Positions 18,757-26,187 of a DNA stretch of 64,000 nt are shown here, in pieces. Each line of letters starts with the position of its first letter. The first letter of the stretch is position 1. The stretch comes from Chlorella sp. KRBP (lineage: Eukaryota > Chlorophyta > Trebouxiophyceae > Chlorellales > Chlorellaceae), in assembly GCA_004335735.1 (NCBI GenBank), contig QAXK01001881.1:42572-106571 (forward strand). The letters are read 5' to 3'. A program made the position numbers and the translations under genes. The notes beneath the pieces were generated by a model. That model ran no database searches. It saw only the letters and a list, made by a program, of their open reading frames with translations, and had not been told where the DNA came from.

Positions 18757-18786
18757 ACTACAGCGGTGTAACCACTAGATGTTGTG
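18741..18786 (-). promoter_or_regulatory. Tandem NrdR boxes upstream of nrdRJ
   Basis: Two sites share AGATGT cores: CACAAGATGTGG at 18741-18752 and CACTAGATGTTGTG at 18773-18786. The cores are 32 bp apart, about three helical turns, the spacing expected for paired NrdR boxes. The second is a good palindrome. They lie just upstream of nrdR. Confidence 0.82.
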
Positions 18787-18943
18787 CTCATCGTGCCATC
18801 CGTGTGACCCAGGACGCAAGAAGGGGTGGGAAAAGATCGTCCGTTCGGCTGTTTGCGCAGGTCAGAGGGGGTGCGGGTGGGTCGTGGACGGGGCGGCTCG
18901 GCGTGTCGGAACACCACCCGTGGGACTCGTGTGACGGGTGAGG

Positions 18944-18991
18944 CACCAGATCTGGGGGTCGGGGCACCCGTGGGCCACTCCACATCTGGTG
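18944..18991. repeat. Inverted repeat in the 457-bp gap before 19,122
   Basis: Eight-base arms CACCAGAT (18944-18951) and ATCTGGTG (18984-18991) are separated by 32 bases. Both are followed on the plus strand by GG(G/T)GGTCGG-like sequence. It could be an operator for the plus-strand gene at 19,122. Apart from the NrdR boxes and this repeat I see nothing in 18,665-19,121. Confidence 0.4.
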
Positions 18992-19121
18992 GTCGGCGCC
19001 GCGGGCACCCCTCGCACCTCGGCCGTCCGGACCGATGCCTCCCGAATCGGCGGTGCGGGACGGCGGCGCAGGGCATCCTGACCGGCGTCGCGCGGGGTGC
19101 GCGGCAGGAGGAGGAGACGCG

Positions 19122-19931
19122 ATGCCGCCGAGCACGACCCGGACGGACGCGCCGTCGACCCCCGGCCTCCTCGAGGACCCCACCGGCGGGGCCCGCGAGC
19201 TCGCCGGCGCCCTGCACGACCGGCTCTGGCAGGCCTTCGACGGCGCCAGCTTCCGCTCCCGGCGGCTGCGTGAGGCGGCCGGCGGCCCCGACTCCTTCGT
19301 CGTGCGCGCGGCCCGCCCGTCGGGCTGGGCCACGGTGGTCGGGATGCTCTGCGTCGCGTGGTCGCTCGTGGCCCAGGGGCTGGCGATGGCGCGGCTGGCG
19401 TCCGAGGGCAGCGTGGACCTGCTGGCGGGCCGGCTCCCGGTGCTCATCGCCGTCGGCGCGTTCACCCTCGACGTGCTCGTGCGCCTCGGCGGCGAGCCGC
19501 TCGTCGCCGTCGGCCGTGCCGGGGTGGCCATCGGCGTCCCCCTGCTGCCGACGCCGGCGCCCGGGGGCCCGCCACGTCGGATCGTCCTGGGGGCGTCGCG
19601 GACGCAGCCCGACGTCGACCTCGTGCCGTGGACGGACGTCGCCGCGCTCGTCCAGCTGCGCGGGATCCACCGCACGATGCCCGACCTCGCCGAGCTCGGC
19701 GTCCGGCTGCGGCGCCCGCTGCCGGCGCCGTGGCCGCGCCCCTCCGTCGGCGGGTCGATCGCGCCGGACGCGGAGCAGCTGGGCCTCGGCACCTCTCACC
19801 TGACACGGCCGGTCGCCGTGCTCACGGGGCGCCGGCTGGCCGCCCTGGTCGACGCGGTGGCGCGGCACTCCCCCGGCACGGTGGTCGAGGACCTCCCGGT
19901 GCGCGAGGCGGTCCGGCTCGCCCGGAGGTGA
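19122..19931 (+). CDS. Two-helix membrane protein, unknown function
   Basis: ATG 19122, preceded by GGAGGAGGAG, gives 269 residues; longer upstream readings lack a ribosome site. Two hydrophobic helices (about 70-90 and 105-120 of the product) form a hairpin in the membrane, followed by a soluble tail with strand-like segments and a basic end. I do not recognise the family. High GC and codon use match the core genes around it. Confidence 0.65.
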   Translation: MPPSTTRTDAPSTPGLLEDPTGGARELAGALHDRLWQAFDGASFRSRRLREAAGGPDSFVVRAARPSGWATVVGMLCVAWSLVAQGLAMARLASEGSVDLLAGRLPVLIAVGAFTLDVLVRLGGEPLVAVGRAGVAIGVPLLPTPAPGGPPRRIVLGASRTQPDVDLVPWTDVAALVQLRGIHRTMPDLAELGVRLRRPLPAPWPRPSVGGSIAPDAEQLGLGTSHLTRPVAVLTGRRLAALVDAVARHSPGTVVEDLPVREAVRLARR

Positions 19932-19940
19932 CCTGCCGGG

Positions 19941-20126
19941 TCACTCCCCGGGACAGGCGTTCTGGTGGACGAGGGCCGCGGTGAGCATCCAGTGCCAGTC
20001 GGTGGTGCCCGACCCGCCACGGGCCCCGGCGCCGCAGCCGCACTCCCAGTGCCACCGGCCGAGCGCGTCGCACGTGACGGCCGGGTGGTGGGTGCGGCGG
20101 GCGGTCCGCCGTCGGATGGTCCTCAT
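19941..20126 (-). CDS. 61-residue Cys-rich protein, paralogue of 23,049-23,228
   Basis: The product starts with a basic region (MRTIRRRTARRTHHPAV) followed by WHWECGCGAGA and ends in LTAALVHQNACPGE. The second copy in this window shares RATHHPVV, WLWSCGCGARGA and FTAALVHQSLSPGE, so pattern and length are conserved. Conserved C-x-C pairs and Trp residues suggest a small metal-binding or structural fold. Function is unknown. It is convergent with the gene ending at 19,931. Confidence 0.72.
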   Translation of the reverse strand: MRTIRRRTARRTHHPAVTCDALGRWHWECGCGAGARGGSGTTDWHWMLTAALVHQNACPGE

Positions 20127-20368
20127 GGGCGCAAAGAGGCCGTGACGACGCCGCTGATACCGAAGGTCCTGCACCAGATGGACGTCGTGAGCGCTTCCAG
20201 CACCGTTCATCAGGCGTGGAACAGCGAGGGTGGCGCATCGTCCGTTCGGCCATACGAGGTCGTCCGATCACCCCCACCTACGGAATCAGTAGTGTCTTTA
20301 CCAACTCTTGGTGTCACCGTTAACTTGTCAAACCGAGGCAGGGGAAACGCTTCTGGGAGGACAGCGTC

Positions 20369-20548
20369 ATGGGGCACCACCTCGAAGGCCCGCTGGGCCG
20401 CTACACCATCAGCTCGGCACCGTCGCGTCACGAGGACGCGGACGCGCCGTCGCCGTTCATCGACCTGATCCGCGTCGGCGTGAGCGCCCTCGCGCGCCGG
20501 CCGCACGGCCACCAGGCCGCCGACGGCCGCGCCCGCCACCACGGCTGA
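20369..20548 (+). CDS. 59-residue hypothetical protein
   Basis: A short frame opens at ATG 20369 behind GGGAGG (20354-20359) and ends at TGA 20548. The product has a central SPFIDLIRVGVSALARRP helix and a basic His-rich end. The 242-bp region before it is relatively AT-rich (around 20,270-20,330) and probably holds its promoter. The family is not recognised; support rests on the ribosome site and codon pattern. Confidence 0.5.
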   Translation: MGHHLEGPLGRYTISSAPSRHEDADAPSPFIDLIRVGVSALARRPHGHQAADGRARHHG

Positions 20549-20572
20549 GGCAGGCCGCTCGCGCCCGACCGC

Positions 20573-21424
20573 TCAGGCGTCGGGGTGCAGGAGCCGAGCC
20601 AGCTCCTCCACCCCGTCGACGAGCCGGGGCCCGGGCCGGGCCCACTCGCCGTCCGCGTCGACGGCGTGCACGACCACGTTCGTGGGCAGCAGCCCCTGGG
20701 TGACGAGCGCGTCGGCCTGGTGCTGCGCTCCCTCGCGGTCGTAGCCGCACGGCGCGACGACCACCACCTCCGGCCTCGCCGCCGCCACCTCGTCCCACGT
20801 GACGCGGTGCGAGCGGGCGCCCACCGTGCCGAGCACCGGGTCTCCCCCGGCCAGCGTCACGAGCTCGGGCACCCAGTGGCCCGGCGCGTACGGCGGGTCG
20901 GTCCACTCCAGGACGACGACCCGCGGGCGAGGACGACCCGCCACCCGCCCCGTCACGGCGGCCAGCCGGCGGCGCAGCGCACCCACCAGCTCGTCCGCTT
21001 CGCGGGCCCGGCCGACCGACGCGCCGATGGTGCCGACCGAGGCCAGGACCTCCTCGAGGGTGTGCGGGTCGACCGTGACGACCTCGGCGGTGCAGCCGAG
21101 GTGGCGCAGCGCGTCGTCGACGCTCGAGACGTCGAGGGCGCAGACCGCGCAGAGGTCCTGGGTGACGACGAGGTCGGCGTCCAGGGCCCCGAGCGCACCG
21201 GCGTCGAGGCGGTAGAGGTCCTCTGCCCGGGCGACGGCCGCCGCCACCGCGTCGTCGATCTCGCGGGGCGAGAGGCCCTCCGGCAGGGTCGTGTTCGACA
21301 CGATCGAGCGGGTGCGGGCCTCGGGCGGGTGGTCGCACTCGAAGGTGACGCCGACGACGTCATCGCCCGCACCGACGGCGAAGAGGATCTCCGTGGCGGA
21401 CGGGACGAGGCTGACGACGCGCAC
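20573..21424 (-). CDS. Cobalamin-binding (BtuF-like) protein without signal peptide
   Basis: The 283-residue product matches the class III substrate-binding fold of BtuF/FecB proteins: it begins RVVSLVPSATEILFAVG, then GVTFECDHPPEA, LVVTQDLCAVCAL, a long backbone helix (EEVLASVGTIGASVGRA) and PDVVVVAPCGY-like sequence (PEVVVVAPCGYD). BtuF proteins are exported, but this one has no signal peptide or lipobox, so it would be cytoplasmic. No ABC transporter genes accompany it. Its proximity to B12-dependent nrdJ is suggestive. Such leaderless homologues are frequent in actinobacteria and their role is unclear. Confidence 0.82.
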   Translation of the reverse strand: MRVVSLVPSATEILFAVGAGDDVVGVTFECDHPPEARTRSIVSNTTLPEGLSPREIDDAVAAAVARAEDLYRLDAGALGALDADLVVTQDLCAVCALDVSSVDDALRHLGCTAEVVTVDPHTLEEVLASVGTIGASVGRAREADELVGALRRRLAAVTGRVAGRPRPRVVVLEWTDPPYAPGHWVPELVTLAGGDPVLGTVGARSHRVTWDEVAAARPEVVVVAPCGYDREGAQHQADALVTQGLLPTNVVVHAVDADGEWARPGPRLVDGVEELARLLHPDA

Positions 21425-21490
21425 GGGCCGACCCTACGGCGTGGGGTGCCGAGCGGCCGCCGGTGTCGGCGCCGCGTGCTTGCATGGGGC

Positions 21491-22078
21491 ATGGCCACGC
21501 CGCAGTGGGAGACCCACCCCGTCACGCCCGACCGGTTCGAGGACTTCGCCGACGTCATCAACCCGAACCGCCGCGCGACGCACTGCTGGTGCCTGTCGCA
21601 CCGGCTGCGACAGCAGGAGATCGAGGAGCTCGGGCAGGGCAGCCGCGAGGCGGCGGCTCGCCGGCTGTGCGAGCGGGACGACCCGCCGGGCGTGGTCACC
21701 TACCTCGACGGCACCGCGGTGGGCTGGTGCAACATCGGCGCACGCTCGGACATCCCCCGGCTGGTCCGCAGCACGAAGATCCATCCCGTCGACGACGTCC
21801 CGGTGTGGAGCATCATCTGCGTCGTCGTGCGCGGTGGGCACCGGAAGAAGGGGGTGACCCGCCACCTCATCGAGGGGGCGGTCGAGTACGCGGCCTCGCG
21901 CGGGGCGCCGGCGGCCGAGGCCTACCCGGTCGACCCGGGAGGGAGGCGGATGGACCTGACGATGGCCTTCGTCGGGACCCGGGCGATGTTCGAGAAGGTC
22001 GGGTTCGAGGTCGTCGGCCAGACCGACGCCCTCGCCTCCAAGATGCCCCGGCTCGTCATGCGCCGGACGCTGGGCTGA
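21491..22078 (+). CDS. GNAT-family N-acetyltransferase
   Basis: From ATG 21491 the product is 195 residues. The core has VWSIICVVVRGGHRKKGVTR, where the R/G-rich turn is the acetyl-CoA pyrophosphate loop, followed by HLIEGAVEYAASRGAPAAEAYPVDP and a C-terminal strand pattern AMFEKVGFEVVGQ. An N-terminal HCWCLSHRLR segment is conserved in this uncharacterised subgroup. The acceptor substrate is unknown. It is divergent from the BtuF-like gene. Confidence 0.82.
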   Translation: MATPQWETHPVTPDRFEDFADVINPNRRATHCWCLSHRLRQQEIEELGQGSREAAARRLCERDDPPGVVTYLDGTAVGWCNIGARSDIPRLVRSTKIHPVDDVPVWSIICVVVRGGHRKKGVTRHLIEGAVEYAASRGAPAAEAYPVDPGGRRMDLTMAFVGTRAMFEKVGFEVVGQTDALASKMPRLVMRRTLG

Positions 22079-22096
22079 GACGAGCCGGGACCGGGC

Positions 22097-22756
22097 TCAG
22101 AGCTCGGGGCCCTTCGAGCGCAGCTTGTCGACCTCGGTCATCGCCTCGCGCAGCTCGCCGAGCCAGCTCTCCGCGTGGTCGCCCACGAGCCGGACGCACC
22201 AGGCGAGGGCGTCGCTGCGGGAGCGGGCGACTCCGGCGTCGACGAGGGTGTCGAGGACGGTGCGCTCGGGCTGGCGCAGGCGGGTCATCACGGGCACGGC
22301 GAGGTGGGTGAAGAGAGCCGAGGTGTCGCCGACGCGGGCGCCCCAGGAGACCGTGCGGCCGTAGCGGGCCTGGGCCTCGTCGGCGACGGCCATCCGCTGC
22401 TCGCGGGTCTCGGCGCGGAAGCGGCTGATCCGGCCCTCGGCCTCGGCGGCGTCGCTGGCGGGGTCGATGCCGGTGAGCGCACCGAGGACGGTGATCTCCT
22501 CGCGGTCGACGGTGACCTCGAGGTCGTCGAACCAGCCGTCGGGGAGCCTGCCGGCGAACCACTGCTGCGCGTCGTCGGCGTTCGGCAGGTCGCCCTGCTG
22601 CCAGCCGCCGGGGCGGCCGTGGCCGCGGCGCCCACCGGGTCCGCCGCCGGGACCGGGTCGTGCGCCGCGCGGGCCGCGGTGGCCGGGACCGCCGGCGTGG
22701 GGGCCGCGGCGGGGTGAGGAGTCGGAGGGGTCGGGGACGGGGCGGGGGAATCGCAT
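22097..22756 (-). CDS. Gly/Arg-rich protein with possible ribbon-helix-helix C-terminus
   Basis: The 219-residue product has a disordered Gly/Pro/Arg/His-rich N-terminus (about 1-55), a central region with LEVTVDREEITVLGAL, and a C-terminal segment RTVLDTLVDAGVARSRSDAL that fits ribbon-helix-helix DNA-binding folds. A 9-bp inverted repeat lies 12 bp upstream of its ATG, consistent with autoregulation. No clear family name. It may be a transcription regulator or nucleic-acid-binding protein. Confidence 0.68.
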   Translation of the reverse strand: MRFPRPVPDPSDSSPRRGPHAGGPGHRGPRGARPGPGGGPGGRRGHGRPGGWQQGDLPNADDAQQWFAGRLPDGWFDDLEVTVDREEITVLGALTGIDPASDAAEAEGRISRFRAETREQRMAVADEAQARYGRTVSWGARVGDTSALFTHLAVPVMTRLRQPERTVLDTLVDAGVARSRSDALAWCVRLVGDHAESWLGELREAMTEVDKLRSKGPEL

Positions 22757-22767
22757 GGGTTGCTCCT

Positions 22768-22796
22768 TGCAGTGATTACTTCATTACATCACTGCA
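22768..22796. promoter_or_regulatory. Operator-like inverted repeat
   Basis: TGCAGTGAT (22768-22776) and ATCACTGCA (22788-22796) are perfect inverted arms around an 11-base AT-rich spacer, immediately upstream of the 22,756 start. The AT-rich centre is striking in this GC-rich DNA. Confidence 0.75.
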
Positions 22797-22868
22797 GAAC
22801 GCGACTGTCCACGGTCCTGTTCCCGGGGGTCGTCGGCCGGGGTGAGGCGAGGAGAGGGGAAAGGTGTG

Positions 22869-22966
22869 CCGGCCCCCACCCCCCGGCGGTCGGAGAGCCA
22901 GGGGTGGGGGCCGGCGACGGCCCGTGCGACGCGGGACCGCTACCTCCCTGCCGGCGACGGTCCCGC
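22869..22966. terminator. Two strong hairpins between 22,797 and 23,048
   Basis: One hairpin has 14-bp arms (22869-22882 and 22901-22914) with an 18-base loop. The other has 9-bp arms (22931-22939 and 22958-22966). They lie 80-180 bp downstream of the minus-strand gene ending at 23,049 and may terminate it. No T-run is present. Confidence 0.5.
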
Positions 22967-23048
22967 GCCGACCGGCCCCATCGGCCCACGAGTGGACACG
23001 ACGGGGAGTGCGACCCGGGGACCCTCTGTGTATCCCCGGGCCGCACGT

Positions 23049-23228
23049 CTACTCCCCCGGACTGAGGCTCTGGTGCACGAGCGCCGCCGTGAAGGCGTCG
23101 TGCCACCCGCCGGAGGATGCGGCCCCTCGAGCTCCGCACCCACAGGACCACAGCCATCGGCCCGGGCCGCCGCACTGGACGACCGGGTGGTGGGTGGCGC
23201 GGTAGGTGCTCCGTCGACGGGTCCGCAT
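23049..23228 (-). CDS. 59-residue Cys-rich protein, paralogue of 19,941-20,126
   Basis: The product runs from ATG 23228 (MRTRRRSTYRATHHP) through WLWSCGCGARGA to FTAALVHQSLSPGE. Alignment by eye with the 61-residue protein at 19,941 covers the full length, with both C-x-C cysteines, the THHP motif and the AALVHQ tail conserved. Two diverged copies 3 kb apart imply an old duplication retained by selection. Function is unknown. Confidence 0.75.
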   Translation of the reverse strand: MRTRRRSTYRATHHPVVQCGGPGRWLWSCGCGARGAASSGGWHDAFTAALVHQSLSPGE

Positions 23229-23444
23229 GTCGACGAGTCTGTGGGCGCGGGCGGCCGGGCGGAACGCCTGGAGGCCTCCCCCGGTCCGGTCAGCGGCCGA
23301 TCGTGACAGGTCGGGGGATGCCCGCTCGTCCGTTCGGCCGAGGGAACGCGACAGATGAGGTGCGTGGGACGTCAAGGGTCGCCGAATCCGGTTGTGCGAC
23401 CGGCAGAAAGCCACGTGCGGCGGCGGTTCTTGGAGCGGCGGGAT

Positions 23445-23720
23445 ACCTCGAACCAGCCAGGGGCTCATCGGGTCGAGGTGATGGTGGGCCGGCTCCGGGG
23501 GCGCTTTCACCTCGAACCAGTGGCGCCCCCAACGGGTTGAGGTGATGCTGGGCCGGCTCCGGGTGCGCTGTCACCTCGAACCAGCCGCACCCACAACGGG
23601 TCGAGGTGATGCTGGGCCGTCTGCGGGTGCGCTTTCACCTCGAACCAGCAGCGAGCTCATCGCGTCGAGGCATCCCACTGACGCCTCGGCGCGGCGAGAT
23701 ACCTCGAACCAGCCGGCGGC
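23445..23720. repeat. 64-bp tandem repeat array, about 4.3 units
   Basis: Units begin at 23445, 23509, 23573, 23637 and 23701 (partial), each opening ACCTCGAACCAG. Units 1-3 are similar throughout; unit 4 diverges in its second half. Every unit contains an internal near-inverted repeat, CACCTCGAACC against GGGT(C/T)GAGGTG. It lies in a 643-bp gene-free region (23,229-23,871); 23,229-23,444 holds nothing else I can name. Confidence 0.9.
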
Positions 23721-23754
23721 CCAGCGGAGCTCCGGGGCCGGGGGCGGACAGCAC

Positions 23755-23794
23755 GGAGGGCGTCGCCTCTCCTGCACGGGAGACGACGCCCTCC
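23755..23794. terminator. Nested hairpin between repeat array and LysM gene
   Basis: Perfect 11-bp outer arms (23755-23765 and 23784-23794) enclose a second short stem. It is a plausible back-up terminator for the minus-strand LysM gene. Confidence 0.55.
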
Positions 23795-23831
23795 GGCGTC
23801 CTGAGCCGGGTCGAGGGACTCGGACGGATGG

Positions 23832-23860
23832 TCCCGCAGCCGCCCTGCACGGCTGCGGGA
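23832..23860 (-). terminator. Terminator hairpin after the LysM gene
   Basis: Perfect 11-bp arms (23832-23842 and 23850-23860) with a 7-base loop lie 11 bp past the stop at 23,872. Confidence 0.75.
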
Positions 23861-23871
23861 AGTGCGTGGGG

Positions 23872-24252
23872 TCAGCCCTGCGGGATGACCAGCTGCTGGC
23901 CGCTGCTGACGCGGGCGGTGCTCATCCTGTTGGCGACCTGGATGGCGACGATGCCCTCGTCGACCGAGAGGTTCGGCAGCTCGGCCGCCGCGATCTCGGT
24001 GAGGGTCTGCCCGCCCTGGACCGTGACGGTGTGCGCCGGCTCGAGGGCCCCGGCTCCGGCGGTGGCCCGGAGACCGAGGACGCCGGCCAGGACGACCGCG
24101 GCGAGGACCACCACGACCAGCCGGCCGCGGGCCGTGAGCCGCAGCCCGGCCTCGGGCTCGGCGGCCGCTGCCCCACCGGGGACGACGACCAGCTGCGGCC
24201 GCCGGGGCACCGCCACGGCACCGTCGAGGTGCTCCCACGCGATCGCGCTCAT
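23872..24252 (-). CDS. LysM cell-division inhibitor of the SOS response (YneA/ChiZ-like)
   Basis: The 126-residue product starts at ATG 24252, five bases after GGAGG; an upstream ATG at 24255 is too close to it. A cytoplasmic N-terminus (1-43) leads to one membrane helix (about 44-61) and an extracytoplasmic LysM domain (about 74-124; HTVTVQGGQTLTEIA to SSGQQLVIP). The gene is divergent from lexA with a perfect LexA box in between. This is the arrangement of Bacillus yneA and mycobacterial Rv2719c/chiZ, which halt division during DNA damage. Function is assigned by that synteny. Confidence 0.88.
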   Translation of the reverse strand: MSAIAWEHLDGAVAVPRRPQLVVVPGGAAAAEPEAGLRLTARGRLVVVVLAAVVLAGVLGLRATAGAGALEPAHTVTVQGGQTLTEIAAAELPNLSVDEGIVAIQVANRMSTARVSSGQQLVIPQG

Positions 24253-24284
24253 CATGTCCTCCATCCCGGCGGCGAGAGCCACCG

Positions 24285-24300
24285 TCGAACCGGTGTTCGA
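24285..24300. promoter_or_regulatory. LexA (SOS) box, perfect palindrome
   Basis: TCGAAC-CGGT-GTTCGA matches the Gram-positive/actinobacterial LexA consensus without mismatch and lies 33 bp upstream of the LysM gene start. Confidence 0.92.
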
Positions 24301-24353
24301 TAGAACGTTTGTACGAGTTGTAGCACGGATGTTCGAGCCGGACAAGACACGCG

Positions 24354-24369
24354 TCGAAAGAATGTTTGA
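24354..24369. promoter_or_regulatory. Second, imperfect LexA box near lexA
   Basis: TCGAAAGAATGTTTGA has two mismatches from TCGAAC-N4-GTTCGA. It is 133 bp before the lexA start and could give lexA its own weaker autoregulation. A poorer site lies at 24,302-24,315. Confidence 0.6.
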
Positions 24370-24501
24370 ATTCTCTGTTCGACGCCCGTACGCTGTCCTC
24401 ATGCGGAACAGACTGCACGGCAGCACTGACAAGCCGTCTGACCTGCACAAACACCACCAGGTGGGTCCGCACGAGGACCCGCCGGCACCGAAGGGGTCGT
24501 G

Positions 24502-25215
24502 ATGGCACGTCCGAGGAACGCCGACATCCACGAGATGCCCGACCGCGGCGACGGGGGCGAGCTGACGCACCGCCAGCGCAAGGTCCTCGAGGTCATCCGC
24601 AACGCCGTCGACCGGCACGGCTACCCCCCGAGCATGCGCGAGATCGGTGAGGCCGTCGGGCTCACCTCCCCCAGCTCGGTGGCCCACCAGCTCTCCGCGC
24701 TGGAGCGCAAGGGCTACCTGCGCCGCGACCCCAACCGCCCGCGCGCCATCGAGGTCGTCTCCCCCGACCGCGAGGGCAGCGGCTACCGGCGCCAGGAGCC
24801 GGACGAGGTCGATGAGACGGGCATCAACGACGCCCGGCCCGAGGCGTCCTACGTCCCGGTCCTCGGCCAGATCGCGGCCGGTGTCCCGATCACCGCCGAG
24901 GAGGTCGTCGAGGACGTCTTCCCGCTGCCGAAGCAGATCGTCGGCGAGGGCTCGCTCTTCCTCCTCAAGGTCGTCGGCGACTCGATGGTCGACGCGGCCA
25001 TCTGCGACGGCGACTGGGTCGTCGTGCGCCAGCAGCCGACCGCCGACAACGGCGACATCGTCGCGGCGATGCTCGACAACGAGGCCACCGTCAAGACCTT
25101 CAAGCGCCGCGACGGCCACGTCTGGCTGATGCCGCACAACCCCGCCTTCGAGCCCATCGACGGCGACCACGCGACGATCCTCGGCAAGGTCACCGCCGTC
25201 CTGCGCCGCATCTGA
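24502..25215 (+). CDS. lexA: SOS repressor LexA
   Basis: The 237-residue product starts at ATG 24502, five bases after GAAGGGG. The N-terminal winged helix (about 22-87, LTHRQRKVLEVI to YPPSMREIGEAVGL) binds SOS boxes. The C-terminal peptidase has the self-cleavage bond Ala126-Gly127 (IAAGVPI), catalytic Ser161 (GDSMVDA) and Lys198 (ATVKTF). RecA-stimulated cleavage derepresses the SOS regulon, here including the divergent LysM gene. It is convergent with the next gene, only 9 bp away. Confidence 0.98.
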   Translation: MARPRNADIHEMPDRGDGGELTHRQRKVLEVIRNAVDRHGYPPSMREIGEAVGLTSPSSVAHQLSALERKGYLRRDPNRPRAIEVVSPDREGSGYRRQEPDEVDETGINDARPEASYVPVLGQIAAGVPITAEEVVEDVFPLPKQIVGEGSLFLLKVVGDSMVDAAICDGDWVVVRQQPTADNGDIVAAMLDNEATVKTFKRRDGHVWLMPHNPAFEPIDGDHATILGKVTAVLRRI

Positions 25216-25224
25216 GGCAGCGGC

Positions 25225-26187
25225 TCAGTCCTCGACCTCGGCGATGTGCACGACGGCATCGCCCGAGGTGACGACGGGCGCCTCGGTGCGCCCGATGACC
25301 ACGCCGGCCCGGTTGGCGTGCACGAGCCGCACCCGCTTGCCGAAGGAGTCGAAGAGCCCGCCGAGCCGCTCCCCCTCGGCGACCCGCTGACCGAGCGCTG
25401 CCTCGAGGTGCAGCATCCCCGTCCCGCGGGCGCGCACCCAGCCGCTGCGGAACGACACGACCGACGGCGCCGGCGGGTCCTCGGGCACGGGGTCGGTCAT
25501 CCCGAGCGCGGCGAGCACCCGGCGCACCCCGAGCACCCCGGCGTCGACCGCCCAGGCGTCCATCCGCCAGGCCTCCCCCGCCTCGTAGAGCAGCACGGCC
25601 GCCCCGCGTTCACGCGCCGCCGCCCGCAGCGACCCGTCGCGCAGCCCGGCGTTGAGCATCACCGGGGCGGCGAACGCCGCGGCGAGCCCGCGGGTGCGCG
25701 GGTCCTCGAGGTCGGCTCGGACCTGCGGGAGGTTGGTGCGGCGGTCCGAGCCGGTGTGCAGGTCGATGCCGACCTCGCACTTGTCGACGACCTCGGTCAT
25801 GAAGAGGTGCGCGATGCGGCCGGCGAGCGAGCCGCGCGGCGCACCGGGGAAGGAGCGGTTGAGGTCGCGGCGGTCCGGGAGGTAGCGGTCGCCGTTCATG
25901 AAGCCGAGGACGTTGACGATGGGCACGGCGATCACGGTGCCGCGCATCGTCTTCCGGTCGAGCCCGGCGAGCACCTGGCGGATCACCTCGACCCCCACGG
26001 CTTCGTCGCCGTGGATCGCGGCGTCGATCCAGACCGTCGGGCCCTCCTCCCGGCCGTGGACGACGCGCACGGGCAGGTCGACGTCGGCGCCGGTGACGAG
26101 GCGGGTGATGGGCAGCGCGAGGGACTGCGAGCGGCCGGCCCGCACGCGCACCCCGCCGATCTCGAACGACGGACGCAGCCGGGCCAT
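25225..26187 (-). CDS. Succinylglutamate desuccinylase/aspartoacylase-family hydrolase
   Basis: From ATG 26187 the product is 320 residues. The zinc carboxypeptidase-like core shows AAIHGDEAVG (His and Glu ligands), DLNRSFPG and the third ligand in DLHTG, as in AstE/AspA enzymes. A C-terminal beta domain with GTGMLHLEAALGQ and GVVIGRTEAPVV follows. The start overlaps the stop of the RimB-like gene by one base. Together with the divergent RimK homologue, this is the RimK/RimB/AstE-type neighbourhood, suggesting a role in removing or processing Glu-type peptide additions. The substrate is not known. Confidence 0.88.
   Translation of the reverse strand: MARLRPSFEIGGVRVRAGRSQSLALPITRLVTGADVDLPVRVVHGREEGPTVWIDAAIHGDEAVGVEVIRQVLAGLDRKTMRGTVIAVPIVNVLGFMNGDRYLPDRRDLNRSFPGAPRGSLAGRIAHLFMTEVVDKCEVGIDLHTGSDRRTNLPQVRADLEDPRTRGLAAAFAAPVMLNAGLRDGSLRAAARERGAAVLLYEAGEAWRMDAWAVDAGVLGVRRVLAALGMTDPVPEDPPAPSVVSFRSGWVRARGTGMLHLEAALGQRVAEGERLGGLFDSFGKRVRLVHANRAGVVIGRTEAPVVTSGDAVVHIAEVED

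Noticed and set aside
20585..21490. Extended GNAT protein reading through the BtuF-like gene's antisense strand
   Set aside because: The upstream 302 codons are a shadow of the minus-strand gene; the acetyltransferase fold begins at ATG 21491.
23445..23720. CRISPR array
   Set aside because: The 64-bp units are contiguous and similar along their whole length, without unique spacers, and no cas genes are present.
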